From Bacteroidetes bacterium GWA2_40_15 (GTDB taxonomy: Bacteria > Bacteroidota > Bacteroidia > Bacteroidales > VadinHA17): DNA of 64,000 nt. Both the position numbers and the translations under genes were made by a program. Within the stretch, counting starts at the first letter, position 1; each line of letters opens with the position of its first letter. The stretch is taken from the NCBI GenBank assembly GCA_001768195.1, contig MENI01000112.1, positions 1-64,000 on the forward strand, read 5' to 3'. The notes beneath the pieces were generated by a model. It was given only the letters and a program-made list of their open reading frames with translations. It was not told the origin of the DNA and made no database searches. This document shows, piece after piece, positions 35,167-44,610 of this stretch.

Positions 35167-35172
35167 GGAAAA

Positions 35173-35955
35173 TTAATCCTCCTTTTTCGCCTCCTCCCAG
35201 ATAACATTCATCTCATCGAGTGTCATATCGTGAAGTGATTTACCCTTCGCAATAGTCTCTTTTTCAAGATAATTAAACCTTTTGATGAACTTCCTGTTGG
35301 TTTTTTCCAGCGCAGCTTCAGGATCAATTCCATACAGTCGCGAAGCATTTATTATCGAGAACATTACATCTCCAAGTTCCGATTCAATACTATCTGTATC
35401 ATTCCTGTTTACCTCAGCTTTAAGCTCGGCAATCTCTTCAATTAATTTATCCCATATCTGTTCAGGCATTTCCCAGTCAAAACCAACTCCTCTGACCTTT
35501 TCCTGAATCCTGTTGGCTTTTACAATTGCCGGCAGGGAGGATGGCACTCCGGAAAGCACGGGTTTATTGCCATTATTCTCCTTTATCTTAAGCTTTTCCC
35601 AGTTATCCTCCACCTGTCTGGCTCCTGTAACTTTAACATCTCCAAAGACATGAGGATGCCTGTAAATAAGTTTACTGTTGATGCTTTCGAGTACCTCTGT
35701 CATGGTAAAAGTTCCTCTTTCGGACCCTATCTTTGCATAGAAGACCAGATGAAGCATGAGATCACCAAGTTCATCCCTTATGCCTTCATCATTGCCTGAA
35801 GAGATGGCATCGGCCAGCTCGTATGTCTCTTCAATAGTCAGTTTGCGTAACGTCTCAAAGGTTTGTTTCATATCCCACGGGCACTTAATCCTTAATTCAT
35901 CAATAATATCCAATAGCCTGCTGAACTCCTCAAGGCTTTTACTTTTATCATTCAT
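35173..35955 (-). CDS. mazG: Nucleoside triphosphate pyrophosphohydrolase MazG
   Basis: A 260-residue all-alpha enzyme that hydrolyses NTPs to NMPs plus pyrophosphate, cleansing the nucleotide pool. Two MazG modules are visible. The first has the metal-binding EETYELADAI and DELGDLMLHLVFYAKI. The second has EEIAELKAEV and ESELGDVMFSIINASRLYG. FNYLEKETIAKGKSLHDMT is the usual C-terminal signature. Length is normal. The SAM hydrolase gene lies 12 bases upstream, so the two are probably co-transcribed. Confidence 0.93.
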   Translation of the reverse strand: MNDKSKSLEEFSRLLDIIDELRIKCPWDMKQTFETLRKLTIEETYELADAISSGNDEGIRDELGDLMLHLVFYAKIGSERGTFTMTEVLESINSKLIYRHPHVFGDVKVTGARQVEDNWEKLKIKENNGNKPVLSGVPSSLPAIVKANRIQEKVRGVGFDWEMPEQIWDKLIEEIAELKAEVNRNDTDSIESELGDVMFSIINASRLYGIDPEAALEKTNRKFIKRFNYLEKETIAKGKSLHDMTLDEMNVIWEEAKKED

Positions 35956-35967
35956 TTTTATTGATTT

Positions 35968-36762
35968 TTAAAACAATCTATCAGGTGATACTGCCTTTTT
36001 TGATGCATCTACACGTACAACTGACCCTACTTCAATACTGAGTAATTCTGAAACATCGGCTCCGTTGATAGCTATCTCAAGAAGGTCGAGCTGATTGAAT
36101 TTTGCCAGTAATTCGCCTACAGGTACATCACTGTATCTGGCTGATATATTGTCAGTAAAATTCTTATTGCTCTGTATAAGTATCCGGTAGCTTTTATTCT
36201 CAAAAACCCTGTAAAAGACTTCCCTGGTAATATTGGAAATAGCATTTCCGTATGAGTCGACAAATATTATGCTGCCAATGATCACATCTTTGTCGATTGT
36301 TGCCCTCAATGGGATCATTTCGCTTATACTGCCAACGGGTTCTCCTAGTTCAGCAGGCATTTTACCTGAAAGTAATTCAGCAGCTGTTCTGGCAAATATT
36401 TCAAGTTCATTATGCGATCCTTTGTTGTCAATCCTGACAGCTTCTTCAGGTTCAGAGTTAAGAATCAGGTTAAATATCCCGTTATCGGTACCAATAAAGT
36501 AGTGATTTTTTGCCTTGACAATAAGATATTCCTGATCTTTAAGAGCTTCAGAATGTACACATATAAGATGAACTGATCCTTCAGGATAGTTTTCGAAAGT
36601 ATTTCTGATGATAAATGCAGCCCTGGAAAGGTTGAATACCGGTATGTTGCCGGCATTTTCAACAATCACTGTTCCGGGGGATAAACTGTTTAGTTTTCCT
36701 TTAATGATTCCATTGTAGATATCATCTGGCTTCCATTCAGTTGTTAATGTAACTACCGGCAT
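35968..36762 (-). CDS. SAM hydroxide adenosyltransferase (DUF62, SAM hydrolase)
   Basis: It splits S-adenosylmethionine with hydroxide into adenosine and methionine. About 264 residues. PVVTLTTEWKPDDIYNGIIKG is the N-terminal Asp-containing motif, FIGTDNGIFNLIL the middle signature, and GSIIFVDSYGNAISNIT with the C-terminal VDASKKA region completes the two-domain fold. I start at 36762 because the conserved motif begins there and a TATCTTTG -7 box at 36779-36786 would start transcription after any upstream ATG. The physiological role of the family is unclear. Confidence 0.82.
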   Translation of the reverse strand: MPVVTLTTEWKPDDIYNGIIKGKLNSLSPGTVIVENAGNIPVFNLSRAAFIIRNTFENYPEGSVHLICVHSEALKDQEYLIVKAKNHYFIGTDNGIFNLILNSEPEEAVRIDNKGSHNELEIFARTAAELLSGKMPAELGEPVGSISEMIPLRATIDKDVIIGSIIFVDSYGNAISNITREVFYRVFENKSYRILIQSNKNFTDNISARYSDVPVGELLAKFNQLDLLEIAINGADVSELLSIEVGSVVRVDASKKAVSPDRLF

Positions 36763-36778
36763 ATTAAAAAACTTGTAA

Positions 36779-36786
36779 CAAAGATA
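36779..36786 (-). promoter_or_regulatory. Candidate -7 box of the SAM hydrolase-mazG unit
   Basis: On the minus strand TATCTTTG fits TAnnTTTG. Transcription would begin near 36772, which excludes the upstream ATG at 36819 and supports the start at 36762. Confidence 0.45.
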
Positions 36787-36910
36787 ATCTTCTAAGGAAA
36801 AAATAACCTTACTTTGCAATCTTCATGATGTTTTTTTTTGAACTCATCAGGATGTACTGATGCAGTGATTAATATGTGAAGATTGAGTACGTTGTTTTTT
36901 ATCTAATTTA

Positions 36911-37888
36911 ATGACGGAGATAACAATATTTCTTGAAGATGTAGATCCGATGGTCTTTTTCGGGACAAATAACTCTCAGCTTGATAAGATTCAGGGTTTC
37001 TTTCCAAAAATCAGGATACTTGCAAGGGGTAATGAGATAAAATGTATGGGAGAGGAGTCAGAGATCGCTGTTTTTGCTGAGAAATTCAATGAACTCGTTG
37101 AGTATTACAAGAAGTATCACCGTATCGACGAACAGGATATTGAAAAATATTTCCTCGATGCAGAACATATGAAATCTGCATCAAATGGTCATTTTGAAAA
37201 TGTAATAGTTTTCGGTACGAGCGGAAAGCCAATAAGAGCCCGTACTGTGAACCAGGTTCAGCTTGTAGAAGACTACCGGACGCACGATCTGATAATTACT
37301 GAAGGTCCCGCCGGAACAGGCAAGACATATACTTCCATTGCCCTGGCTGTGAGGGCACTTAAGGAGAGGGAAGTAAAAAAGATCATACTTACACGTCCGG
37401 CAGTTGAAGCCGGAGAGAGACTTGGTTTTCTGCCGGGGGATATGAAGGAAAAGCTTGATCCGTACCTTCAGCCTTTGTATGATGCTCTTCACGATATGCT
37501 GCCTTTCAAAAAGCTTGAGACATGGCTTGAGGATGGAACAGTTCAGATAGCTCCGCTGGCTTTTATGAGAGGCAGAACCCTCGAAAATGCCTTTGTCATA
37601 CTTGATGAGGCACAGAATGCCACCATGGGCCAGTTGAAGATGTTCCTTACAAGAATGGGAATGAGCTCCAAATTCATAATGACCGGTGATTCAACCCAGA
37701 TTGACCTTCCCAGGAGAAGCGATTCAGGATTGATCCAGGCAATCCGGATCTTGTCGGGAATAGAAGGGATCTCGATAATCAGATTTGATGAAGGTGATAT
37801 TGTTCGTCATAAGCTTGTTAAGAGGATAGTCAGAGCTTACGAAAATGAGGAAAATGAAAGCGATAAACCTAAAAATTCGGAGAAATAA
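36911..37888 (+). CDS. phoH: PhoH-family ATPase
   Basis: A 325-residue cytoplasmic ATPase, related to RNA helicases, of uncertain function. An N-terminal KH-like region (about 1-100) precedes the P-loop GPAGTGKTYT near residue 133 and Walker B VILDEAQNAT. RGRTLENAF and MTGDSTQIDLPRRSDSGL are PhoH signatures. The start codon lies just after an AT-rich leader with no strong promoter match. It is followed 9 bases later by purC, an order common in Bacteroidetes. Confidence 0.9.
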   Translation: MTEITIFLEDVDPMVFFGTNNSQLDKIQGFFPKIRILARGNEIKCMGEESEIAVFAEKFNELVEYYKKYHRIDEQDIEKYFLDAEHMKSASNGHFENVIVFGTSGKPIRARTVNQVQLVEDYRTHDLIITEGPAGTGKTYTSIALAVRALKEREVKKIILTRPAVEAGERLGFLPGDMKEKLDPYLQPLYDALHDMLPFKKLETWLEDGTVQIAPLAFMRGRTLENAFVILDEAQNATMGQLKMFLTRMGMSSKFIMTGDSTQIDLPRRSDSGLIQAIRILSGIEGISIIRFDEGDIVRHKLVKRIVRAYENEENESDKPKNSEK

Positions 37889-37897
37889 GATAAAAAT

Positions 37898-38854
37898 ATG
37901 ACTAAGACAATTTTGAGTTCCAGTTACAATTTCCCGGGACAGAAGAGTATTTATAAGGGAAAGGTAAGAGATGTTTATAATATTAATGATAAATACCTTC
38001 TGATGATTGTTTCAGACCGTATTTCAGCTTTTGATGTTGTACTGCCAAAAGGTATTCCTTATAAAGGGCAGGTATTAAACCAGATAGCTGCCAAATTCCT
38101 TGATGCCACCGGCGATATTGTTCCTAACTGGAAAATTGCCACCCCCGATCCTACAGTGACATTCGGACATAAATGTGAACCCTATCCCGTCGAAATGATA
38201 GTTCGGGCTTATCTTACAGGGAGTTCATGGAGGACATATAAATCAGGAGCAAGGGAGATATGTGGCGTAAAGATACCTGATGGAATGAAAGAGCATCAGA
38301 AATTCGAAACTCCTGTCATTACACCCACTACCAAGGCAGAACAGGGTAAGCATGATGAGGATATTTCCCGCTCTGATTTAATAAAAAGAGGACTTGTTCC
38401 GGAAGATGAGTACAGCCTTCTTGAGAAGTATACAATGGAAGTCTTCCTGAGAGGATCGGAAATTGCTGCCGGTCATGGCCTGATTCTTGTTGATACCAAA
38501 TACGAATTTGGCAGAAAGGACGGCATGATATACCTTATTGACGAAATCAATACTCCTGATTCATCCCGTTATTTCTATGCGGATGAATACCAGGAGAGGT
38601 TTGACAAGGGTCTGCCGCAAAAGCAGTTGTCAAAGGAGTTTGTGAGGGAGTGGCTTATGGCAAATGGCTTCCAGGGTCAGCCGGGTCAGCAGGTTCCTGA
38701 AATGAGTGATAATTTCGTAAATGAAGTTTCCGGACGATATATTGAGCTCTTTGAAAAAATCACCGGAGAGAAATTCGAAAAAGCAGATATTTCAGATGTT
38801 CCCGGACGGATTGAAACAAACTGCAGAAACTTCCTCAATTCGTTCAGAATTTAA
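37898..38854 (+). CDS. purC: Phosphoribosylaminoimidazole-succinocarboxamide synthase (SAICAR synthetase)
   Basis: The eighth step of purine synthesis, joining aspartate to CAIR with ATP. The 318-residue length is that of the yeast-like long form. [10 protein letters not shown] at the N-terminus, [19 protein letters not shown], the [13 protein letters not shown] loop and LVDTKYEFG with [12 protein letters not shown] are all present. No other pur genes lie nearby. Together with phoH it forms a two- or three-gene unit that may continue into the LysM gene 19 bases downstream. Confidence 0.95.
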   Translation: MTKTILSSSYNFPGQKSIYKGKVRDVYNINDKYLLMIVSDRISAFDVVLPKGIPYKGQVLNQIAAKFLDATGDIVPNWKIATPDPTVTFGHKCEPYPVEMIVRAYLTGSSWRTYKSGAREICGVKIPDGMKEHQKFETPVITPTTKAEQGKHDEDISRSDLIKRGLVPEDEYSLLEKYTMEVFLRGSEIAAGHGLILVDTKYEFGRKDGMIYLIDEINTPDSSRYFYADEYQERFDKGLPQKQLSKEFVREWLMANGFQGQPGQQVPEMSDNFVNEVSGRYIELFEKITGEKFEKADISDVPGRIETNCRNFLNSFRI

Positions 38855-38873
38855 TAAAAGAACACCACATCAT

Positions 38874-40847
38874 ATGAGAATCATCAAGCAGGTCAGTCTA
38901 TTTTTCATTGCATTACTTTTACCACTCAGCATAGTATCTTATTCCCAGGTTGTTGTTGAGCGGTCAGACAATAAGGTGGTCATTTCAGGTGTTGCTTACT
39001 ATATTCACCTTGTTAAGAAGGGAGAAACCGCATACTCTGTGTCAAGAGCCTATGGAATTAAGGTTGAGGATCTTGTCAGGGAGAATCCTCCTGCCTTATA
39101 TGGCCTTACAGAAGGACAAACGCTCAGAATTCCAATAACCTCAGTCTCCGAAGCTAAACCGGAACAGGTTCCTCAGGTTGCGAAAAAGCAGCGCGATGAG
39201 GTTAATTTCATCTACCATACTCTTAATCCTGGCGAGACAATTTACTTCCTGTCAAAGCTTTATGGAGTTTCTGAAAATGAAATAATCCAGAGTAATACTG
39301 GTATCGATATTAATAAACTTCCGGTTGGAGCTGAAATAGCCATCCCCAGGAGAAAATTTATGAGTGACCGCCAGAAATTCGAGATCCCCGATAAGAGATA
39401 CATTTATCATAAAGTCCAGAAAGGCGAATCGCTTTCTTCGATTGCGCAGTTTTACGGACTGAGTGTAAGGGAATTAAGGAAGGAAAACCGCGACCTTCGG
39501 TTTCCACAGACCGGTGATTATCTTAGAATCCCGGGTGATAAAGCAATTGAAACACCAGACCTGGTTACGGTAAAGACTGATTCTCTTGCTGCTCCGGTTA
39601 CAGATGTTGTAATAGCCCCGGTGCGGCCTGCGGGCTTTACCACTTTCAGGAAATTATCAGGCTCAATGAATGTTGCAGTCCTCCTTCCTTTTTACTTCAG
39701 GGAAAATGCTGTAAGGGTCGAAATTGACTCTTCGCGAATGGTCAGAGGTAAGAGAGTTTATAAGGAGACCAGAAGACCTGACGACTGGATATATCCGGGA
39801 AGTTTCGACTTCGTGGAAATGTATGAAGGGATATTGCTTGCTGCCGATACACTGAGATCGCTGGGGTTAAACATTAACATTAATACTTATGATATAAAAA
39901 GTGACACTTTCGAATTATCGAGGCTGATCAGAAGCGGGAAACTTGATGATATGGATCTTATTATAGGACCGGTTTATTCGCATAACCTTGCAAGAGTTGC
40001 CGCTTATGCGAGAGAGACCGGAATACCTGTGGTTTCACCTGTCCCTTTATATGATAATTCTGTATTGACCGACAGTCCCAATCTGTTTATGACAAACTCT
40101 TCCCTCGAAGTTACTCAACGTGCTCTGGCGAAGAAGATAAGCGAATATGCAGATAATAATTTTGTATTTATACATACTGACTCACTTGGAACGGACAAGG
40201 ATGTCGTAAGATTTAAAAGTCTTATTATAAATGAGTTAACTAATTGGGTGCCTTATGATGATATAAAATTCAAGGAGATCCTGTTTTTCAGCAGATCGAA
40301 GTTCGATAATGACTCAATAAACAGACTTGGACATGCTATGTCGGGTCAGTCGGGCAATGTGGTCATAATCGCATCAGAGGATGCTTCTGTGATCAGCGAA
40401 ACTATTATGGATGTCCATGGACTCTCAAGAAAGCATAATATAAAAGTATTTGGCTATCCCATCCTGCGTGACCTCGAGAATCTTGATCCCCGGTATTATT
40501 TCGATCTCGATATTCAGGTCTATACTCCTTTCTGGATCGACTATACAAATGAGGATGTCAGACAATTCAATTCAGATTTCAGAATGAAGTTCATGACACA
40601 ACCATCTGAAACAAGCTTCGCATGGCAGGGATATGATATTACCTATTTTTTCCTTAGCGGACTGGCTCTTCACGGAAAGGAATTCATCAGGACTCCATGT
40701 ATCCATCGTCCCGATCTGCTGCATACAGAATATGACTTTGTTAGTAAAACCAGTCAGGATGGATTTGAAAACCATAAGCTTTACCTGATACACTTTAAAA
40801 GGGATTTTGAAGTTATAATTATGGAGGAGAATAAGTCGCTGCAGTGA
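38874..40847 (+). CDS. LysM peptidoglycan-binding protein with periplasmic-binding-protein-like domain
   Basis: A 657-residue exported protein: signal peptide to about residue 25, three LysM modules (about 42-87, 113-158, 177-220, each with a KGE/PGE-T-x(n)-Y pattern and a closing RIP/AIP), then a long type 1 periplasmic-binding fold (about 235-640, MNVAVLLPFYFRENAV, LIIGPVYSHNLARVAAYA, FAWQGYDITYFFLSGL). Such fusions in Bacteroidetes are probably anchored to murein in the periplasm, with no transporter attached and ligand unknown. I start at ATG 38874 because a signal peptide follows. An upstream ATG at 38721 overlaps purC in another frame. Confidence 0.88.
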   Translation: MRIIKQVSLFFIALLLPLSIVSYSQVVVERSDNKVVISGVAYYIHLVKKGETAYSVSRAYGIKVEDLVRENPPALYGLTEGQTLRIPITSVSEAKPEQVPQVAKKQRDEVNFIYHTLNPGETIYFLSKLYGVSENEIIQSNTGIDINKLPVGAEIAIPRRKFMSDRQKFEIPDKRYIYHKVQKGESLSSIAQFYGLSVRELRKENRDLRFPQTGDYLRIPGDKAIETPDLVTVKTDSLAAPVTDVVIAPVRPAGFTTFRKLSGSMNVAVLLPFYFRENAVRVEIDSSRMVRGKRVYKETRRPDDWIYPGSFDFVEMYEGILLAADTLRSLGLNININTYDIKSDTFELSRLIRSGKLDDMDLIIGPVYSHNLARVAAYARETGIPVVSPVPLYDNSVLTDSPNLFMTNSSLEVTQRALAKKISEYADNNFVFIHTDSLGTDKDVVRFKSLIINELTNWVPYDDIKFKEILFFSRSKFDNDSINRLGHAMSGQSGNVVIIASEDASVISETIMDVHGLSRKHNIKVFGYPILRDLENLDPRYYFDLDIQVYTPFWIDYTNEDVRQFNSDFRMKFMTQPSETSFAWQGYDITYFFLSGLALHGKEFIRTPCIHRPDLLHTEYDFVSKTSQDGFENHKLYLIHFKRDFEVIIMEENKSLQ

Positions 40848-40923
40848 TTATATCTCTTCAGAGTCAGTTCAATTCAGGTCAAACCTTGAATTTTTTGCCG
40901 TGAAAAATGAATACCGGAGAATT

Positions 40924-40949
40924 CGGGAATAATTTCCCGTTTCTTTTTG
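40924..40949 (+). terminator. Hairpin with T-tract just before the ECF sigma gene
   Basis: CGGGAA and TTCCCG form a six-pair stem around the loop TAAT, followed by a T-rich tract. It ends only 14 bases before the sigma start codon. It may end the LysM transcript or attenuate the sigma operon. Confidence 0.6.
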
Positions 40950-40963
40950 TCTAATATAAAAGT

Positions 40964-41524
40964 ATGATTAAAGAGTCGTACAGAGAGGTGGAAGATGATA
41001 TTCTGGTAAAGGCGGCTCTGAACGGAGATAAAGATGCGTTCGGAGAAATTGTGAGCCGTTACCGGAAGATGGTCGCACGTACTGTTAAAGGAATGCTTGG
41101 CGATTCTGCTTTTGCCGATGATATCGGACAGGAAGTGTTTATAAAACTCTATAAATCATTACCTGAGTTCAGGGGTGAGGCTAAACTGTCAACCTATATT
41201 CAGAAAATAGCTGTAAACCTGACACTTAATGAGATAAAAAGGAGAAAGAGGTTTTTTTCAATGTTTTTGCAAAAAGGAAATAATGAACTGCATGAATTTG
41301 ATATACCTGATAATGGTGATGAAAAGAGAAATGATGCCAGAGAAACTGTAAACATGGCTTTAATGGCTCTCGATCCCAGGTTCAGGATTATTGTTACAAT
41401 GAGAATGTTGCAGGGGTATTCTACGAAAGAAACCGCTGAGATACTTGATCTTCCGCTGGGAACGGTACTTTCAAGATTATCAAGGGCACAGGAACAGTTA
41501 AAAGAAATTCTGAAAAAATTATGA
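40964..41524 (+). CDS. ECF-type RNA polymerase sigma factor
   Basis: A 186-residue sigma-70 family regulator. Region 2 (about 15-90) has FGEIVSRYRKMVARTV and DIGQEVFIKLYKSL for core binding and -10 recognition. Region 4 (about 125-180) has the helix-turn-helix GYSTKETAEILDLPLGTVLSRLSR. There is no region 1 or 3, as expected for ECF. Its stop codon overlaps the next start (ATGA), so it is translationally coupled to a single-pass membrane protein that is probably its anti-sigma factor. Confidence 0.92.
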   Translation: MIKESYREVEDDILVKAALNGDKDAFGEIVSRYRKMVARTVKGMLGDSAFADDIGQEVFIKLYKSLPEFRGEAKLSTYIQKIAVNLTLNEIKRRKRFFSMFLQKGNNELHEFDIPDNGDEKRNDARETVNMALMALDPRFRIIVTMRMLQGYSTKETAEILDLPLGTVLSRLSRAQEQLKEILKKL

Positions 41525-41880
41525 AAAAAATGAATTCTTCAGAAATCAGGAAATTAATAATCAGTTCACTTGAAAATGAAACTGATAACAGCATTGTTAC
41601 ATCTGAACTGCAGGAGTCATTATCGTACGACTTCAGTGAAGGCTTTGAGGAGACAGTGCTTGAAAGGATTTTTGCTTTGGAACCCGTGGTGAAAAGACAG
41701 TTTGAATTTGACAGGAGTTTCAACCTTGCCTTTTACAGGATTGCATTTACGGGTGCTGCAGCAATAGTGATACTGTTGATCTCACTTTTTCTTAAGGAGG
41801 GATCTCTCTCATTTGATTCTCTTTTAGGAGTTAGCGATAGCTACAGTGAGAGCATTATTTGTTTATTAACAGGAAAATGA
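41521..41880 (+). CDS. Putative anti-sigma factor, single-pass membrane protein
   Basis: A 119-residue protein of no recognised family. The N-terminal 75 residues are acidic and helical (DFSEGFEETVLERIFAL), a membrane helix spans about residues 80-100 (TGAAAIVILLISLFL), and a short tail faces the periplasm. Topology and the four-base overlap with the sigma gene suggest an anti-sigma factor, as in CnrY-like systems. It lacks an obvious zinc-binding HxxxCxxC motif. The role is inferred from context only. Confidence 0.6.
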   Translation: MKKMNSSEIRKLIISSLENETDNSIVTSELQESLSYDFSEGFEETVLERIFALEPVVKRQFEFDRSFNLAFYRIAFTGAAAIVILLISLFLKEGSLSFDSLLGVSDSYSESIICLLTGK

Positions 41881-41893
41881 ATCGAATGATAAT

Positions 41894-42349
41894 ATGAAAA
41901 CACGACCGGTAATTTTGGTAGTAGTAACTCTTATAATTGGATTTTTCCTCGGAATGCTTACTTCTGCACAGATCAGGAACTACCGACTGAAGCCTGTACG
42001 GGTTTTCTATTCCGAAGAGAAATTCAGGCAGGGAATGTATCAGGCCATACAACCTGATGAGGGGCAGAAAGTTAAGATCGATGCAATACTTGATAAGTAC
42101 TCAAAAATGAACAGTGAGGCAACTGCAGCATTCAGAAAAGAATTTGAAACCAGGATGGATAAGTTCAGAAACGAGTTGGATTCAAATCTTACTCCGGAAC
42201 AGATCGTAAGATTAAAGGAGCTGGATGAGCAACGCCGGAAAATGATGAAGTCACACAGGAATGGCCGTAGAAATGATTACGATGAGCATAAAAGGGGAGA
42301 AAGGCAAAGACCAGGAAGTGATACTGCCGGCTTACGCAATACTGAATAA
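41894..42349 (+). CDS. CnrX/CpxP-like periplasmic sensor-type protein
   Basis: A 151-residue membrane-anchored protein. An N-terminal helix (PVILVVVTLIIGFFLGML) holds it in the inner membrane, followed by a periplasmic all-helical domain with DEGQKVKIDAILDKYSKM and the LTPEQIVRLKELDEQRRKMM stretch, an LTxxQ-like motif of the Spy/CpxP/heavy-metal-resistance fold. The basic C-terminal tail (RRNDYDEHKRGERQR) is low-complexity. As the third gene behind a sigma and a membrane protein it mirrors the CnrX sensor of the Cupriavidus metal-response operon. No metal ligands can be assigned. Confidence 0.65.
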   Translation: MKTRPVILVVVTLIIGFFLGMLTSAQIRNYRLKPVRVFYSEEKFRQGMYQAIQPDEGQKVKIDAILDKYSKMNSEATAAFRKEFETRMDKFRNELDSNLTPEQIVRLKELDEQRRKMMKSHRNGRRNDYDEHKRGERQRPGSDTAGLRNTE

Positions 42350-44560
42350 AAGATAATCCAGCAGAATTGGGAGATCATCAGGATTAACTCCCAGCGATGT
42401 TAGCAGCTCCTGATCTCCGGCAAAAATAGTTATGAATTGCTCCTTTGTAATTTCATCAGAGCTGATACTCTGCCTGTAAAGATCCACAGCTACTCTTTTT
42501 TCCCCGTTGCACAGTGCAAGGTGCCCTTTATTTATGAGATCATGTGCAGTAAGTTTGCCGGCCGACAGCCGGTCATAATATTTTTCTGAATCCTCAAACC
42601 TGCCAAGGGCAAAATAGCAATATGCTATTGGCCTGAGTATCTTTAAGTTCTCAGGTTCCCTGTACTCAACCCTGAAGTAATTTTTAAGCGCCTGGTCATA
42701 ATCTTTAAGGTCGAGATAACAATGGGCCGTCATTATTACTGTATGTATATTCTCCGGTTCCATATTACCTGCCTGAAGATAATACTCAAGAGCCTCTTCG
42801 GTCCTGCCAAGTCTCCTGAGGCAGAGACCTATTTTTTTCAGAGTCCATGCTTTTCTGTCGATAAGTTCGGCTCTCCTGTAATAAATCAGGGCATCTTCAT
42901 AGTCAGCATTCTCCTGGTAGCAGTAAGCTATTTTTTCATATAGCTGTGCGTTATCAGGTTTGGAAATGACATGTTTCAGATAAAGGATCAGTGCATCATC
43001 ATAAAAATTCTTGCTGAAGAAATAGTCAGCAAGTCCGGCTTCTGCATCTTCAGTATTACCTGTCATACGGAAAAACTCTGAATTATAGATATCCATTCTG
43101 CCGGAGAAAATATCTTCAAATTCTTTCTTGTAAGGTGATAATTTGAAAAATCTGTAAAAATCCTGCAGATACTGCGTTACATTTATCCTGAAATTCCTGT
43201 AAGAATCTATCGATTCTTCATCATTTAATTGCTGTAGTCCTTCCAGTTCCATTCGGAATACCTTCAGCATCATGCTTTTCTGAGATGAGGGAAGGTACTT
43301 CAGATTCAGAAGAAGTGAATATTTATCGGAATTACATATGAACGGTGTTTTATAGAGTGCTTCCGAAAGTTCATTGGTGCCGGGGCCAAGTATCTCGTCC
43401 CTGTATATCTCATTCACTGTTTCATGATCGGGATAGAATGGAACGAACCAGTTCTGGAAATCCTTGAAGAAGTCGAAATGTTTCATATTTGCAAATGCCG
43501 ACATGTATACATCTGCTCCCTCCATCTGCAGCCTGGTAAGGTCTTCCATAGTCTTGAATATCTCCTCGGAATCATTGAACATGGCTGCCCAGTCTGGATT
43601 TTTACCTTCGGTTTTTTCCCTGGGCAGAATATTGTCGAGATCAAGCTTTTCTTCTATCTGCGGTTTTAGTTTTGCAACCTGTGGCAATATTTCATCATGA
43701 AGTTTTCTGGCAAGCATTTCGGTCTCTCTCGACCTGATAGTCTGAAGTACAATTATTCTGCAATGTTCCCTGAATTTTGAGTTCCGGCTCATTTTTTTGA
43801 TCCTTTTGCCAATCTCCGGATATAATAAAATCCTGTCATTGTAGTAATGCAGGTTCAGTATCAGCCCTGAAAGCGCCCTTTCCATAACCTGCTCCTGCGA
43901 TGCTTCATATATGTCAAGCAGATACATTATCTTTTCTGTCTGCCAGGTTCTTAATGAACTGAGAGTGAGAGCTGAGGTGAAAAGACTTGCTTCATGCCAC
44001 CTGAATTTTCCTGATGTAAGAATAATGCTGATCAGACTCTCTTCTGCTTCGCCGTAATAATCGGTAAGCCATAAGTGGTTGAAAATATTACTGATAAGAC
44101 GCTTATGTTTGTTTGATATCTCAGAATCAGGATCGGGATTTATCTCATTGCTAAGCTTTAGCCATTCATCAAGTTCTGATTTAAACATAAGGTCATCGAC
44201 TGTCTCAACTATCGACTTTCCGGTTAGTCTCAGTTCTTTTTCCGTCTGTTGTTTAACCCAGTATGTATGCCATCCTGAAAAATGTGACAATATGTCCTGT
44301 CTGACTCGGTCCGATAATCTGAGTATTGACTGTATAAGTTTCAGATATATCTTATTCCGCTCCGGGTCGTTTATGCCATCAATGGTATAGGAAAGCATGT
44401 TCCTGTAAGTCATAACAATATTCTCATAGTCATCGTGCAGATCGCCCGATGAAGTGAAGACTATCATCTTTGAGAGGATATCAAGGCTTTGCTTGATTTT
44501 CTTTTCAGAAACCAATTGGCAAATCCTCCTGTGAAGCTGTATAACTTTTACTATTTCCAT
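42332..44560 (-). CDS. Large tetratricopeptide-repeat protein
   Basis: A 742-residue helical protein without signal peptide. Residues 1 to about 480 are an uncharacterised helical region. The C-terminal part holds about six TPR units (for example AGLADYFFSKNFYDDALILY, KIAYCYQENADYEDALIYYR, LKKIGLCLRRLGRTEEALEY), a protein-binding scaffold. No enzymatic motif is visible. Its 3' end overlaps the convergent CnrX-like gene by 18 bases. Similar proteins are common in Bacteroidales but their function is unknown. Confidence 0.75.
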   Translation of the reverse strand: MEIVKVIQLHRRICQLVSEKKIKQSLDILSKMIVFTSSGDLHDDYENIVMTYRNMLSYTIDGINDPERNKIYLKLIQSILRLSDRVRQDILSHFSGWHTYWVKQQTEKELRLTGKSIVETVDDLMFKSELDEWLKLSNEINPDPDSEISNKHKRLISNIFNHLWLTDYYGEAEESLISIILTSGKFRWHEASLFTSALTLSSLRTWQTEKIMYLLDIYEASQEQVMERALSGLILNLHYYNDRILLYPEIGKRIKKMSRNSKFREHCRIIVLQTIRSRETEMLARKLHDEILPQVAKLKPQIEEKLDLDNILPREKTEGKNPDWAAMFNDSEEIFKTMEDLTRLQMEGADVYMSAFANMKHFDFFKDFQNWFVPFYPDHETVNEIYRDEILGPGTNELSEALYKTPFICNSDKYSLLLNLKYLPSSQKSMMLKVFRMELEGLQQLNDEESIDSYRNFRINVTQYLQDFYRFFKLSPYKKEFEDIFSGRMDIYNSEFFRMTGNTEDAEAGLADYFFSKNFYDDALILYLKHVISKPDNAQLYEKIAYCYQENADYEDALIYYRRAELIDRKAWTLKKIGLCLRRLGRTEEALEYYLQAGNMEPENIHTVIMTAHCYLDLKDYDQALKNYFRVEYREPENLKILRPIAYCYFALGRFEDSEKYYDRLSAGKLTAHDLINKGHLALCNGEKRVAVDLYRQSISSDEITKEQFITIFAGDQELLTSLGVNPDDLPILLDYLLFSIA

Positions 44561-44610
44561 ATTGAAAGAGAGACTGCAACAATCAGACCAATCATAATCA
44601 TGTCATTTTA

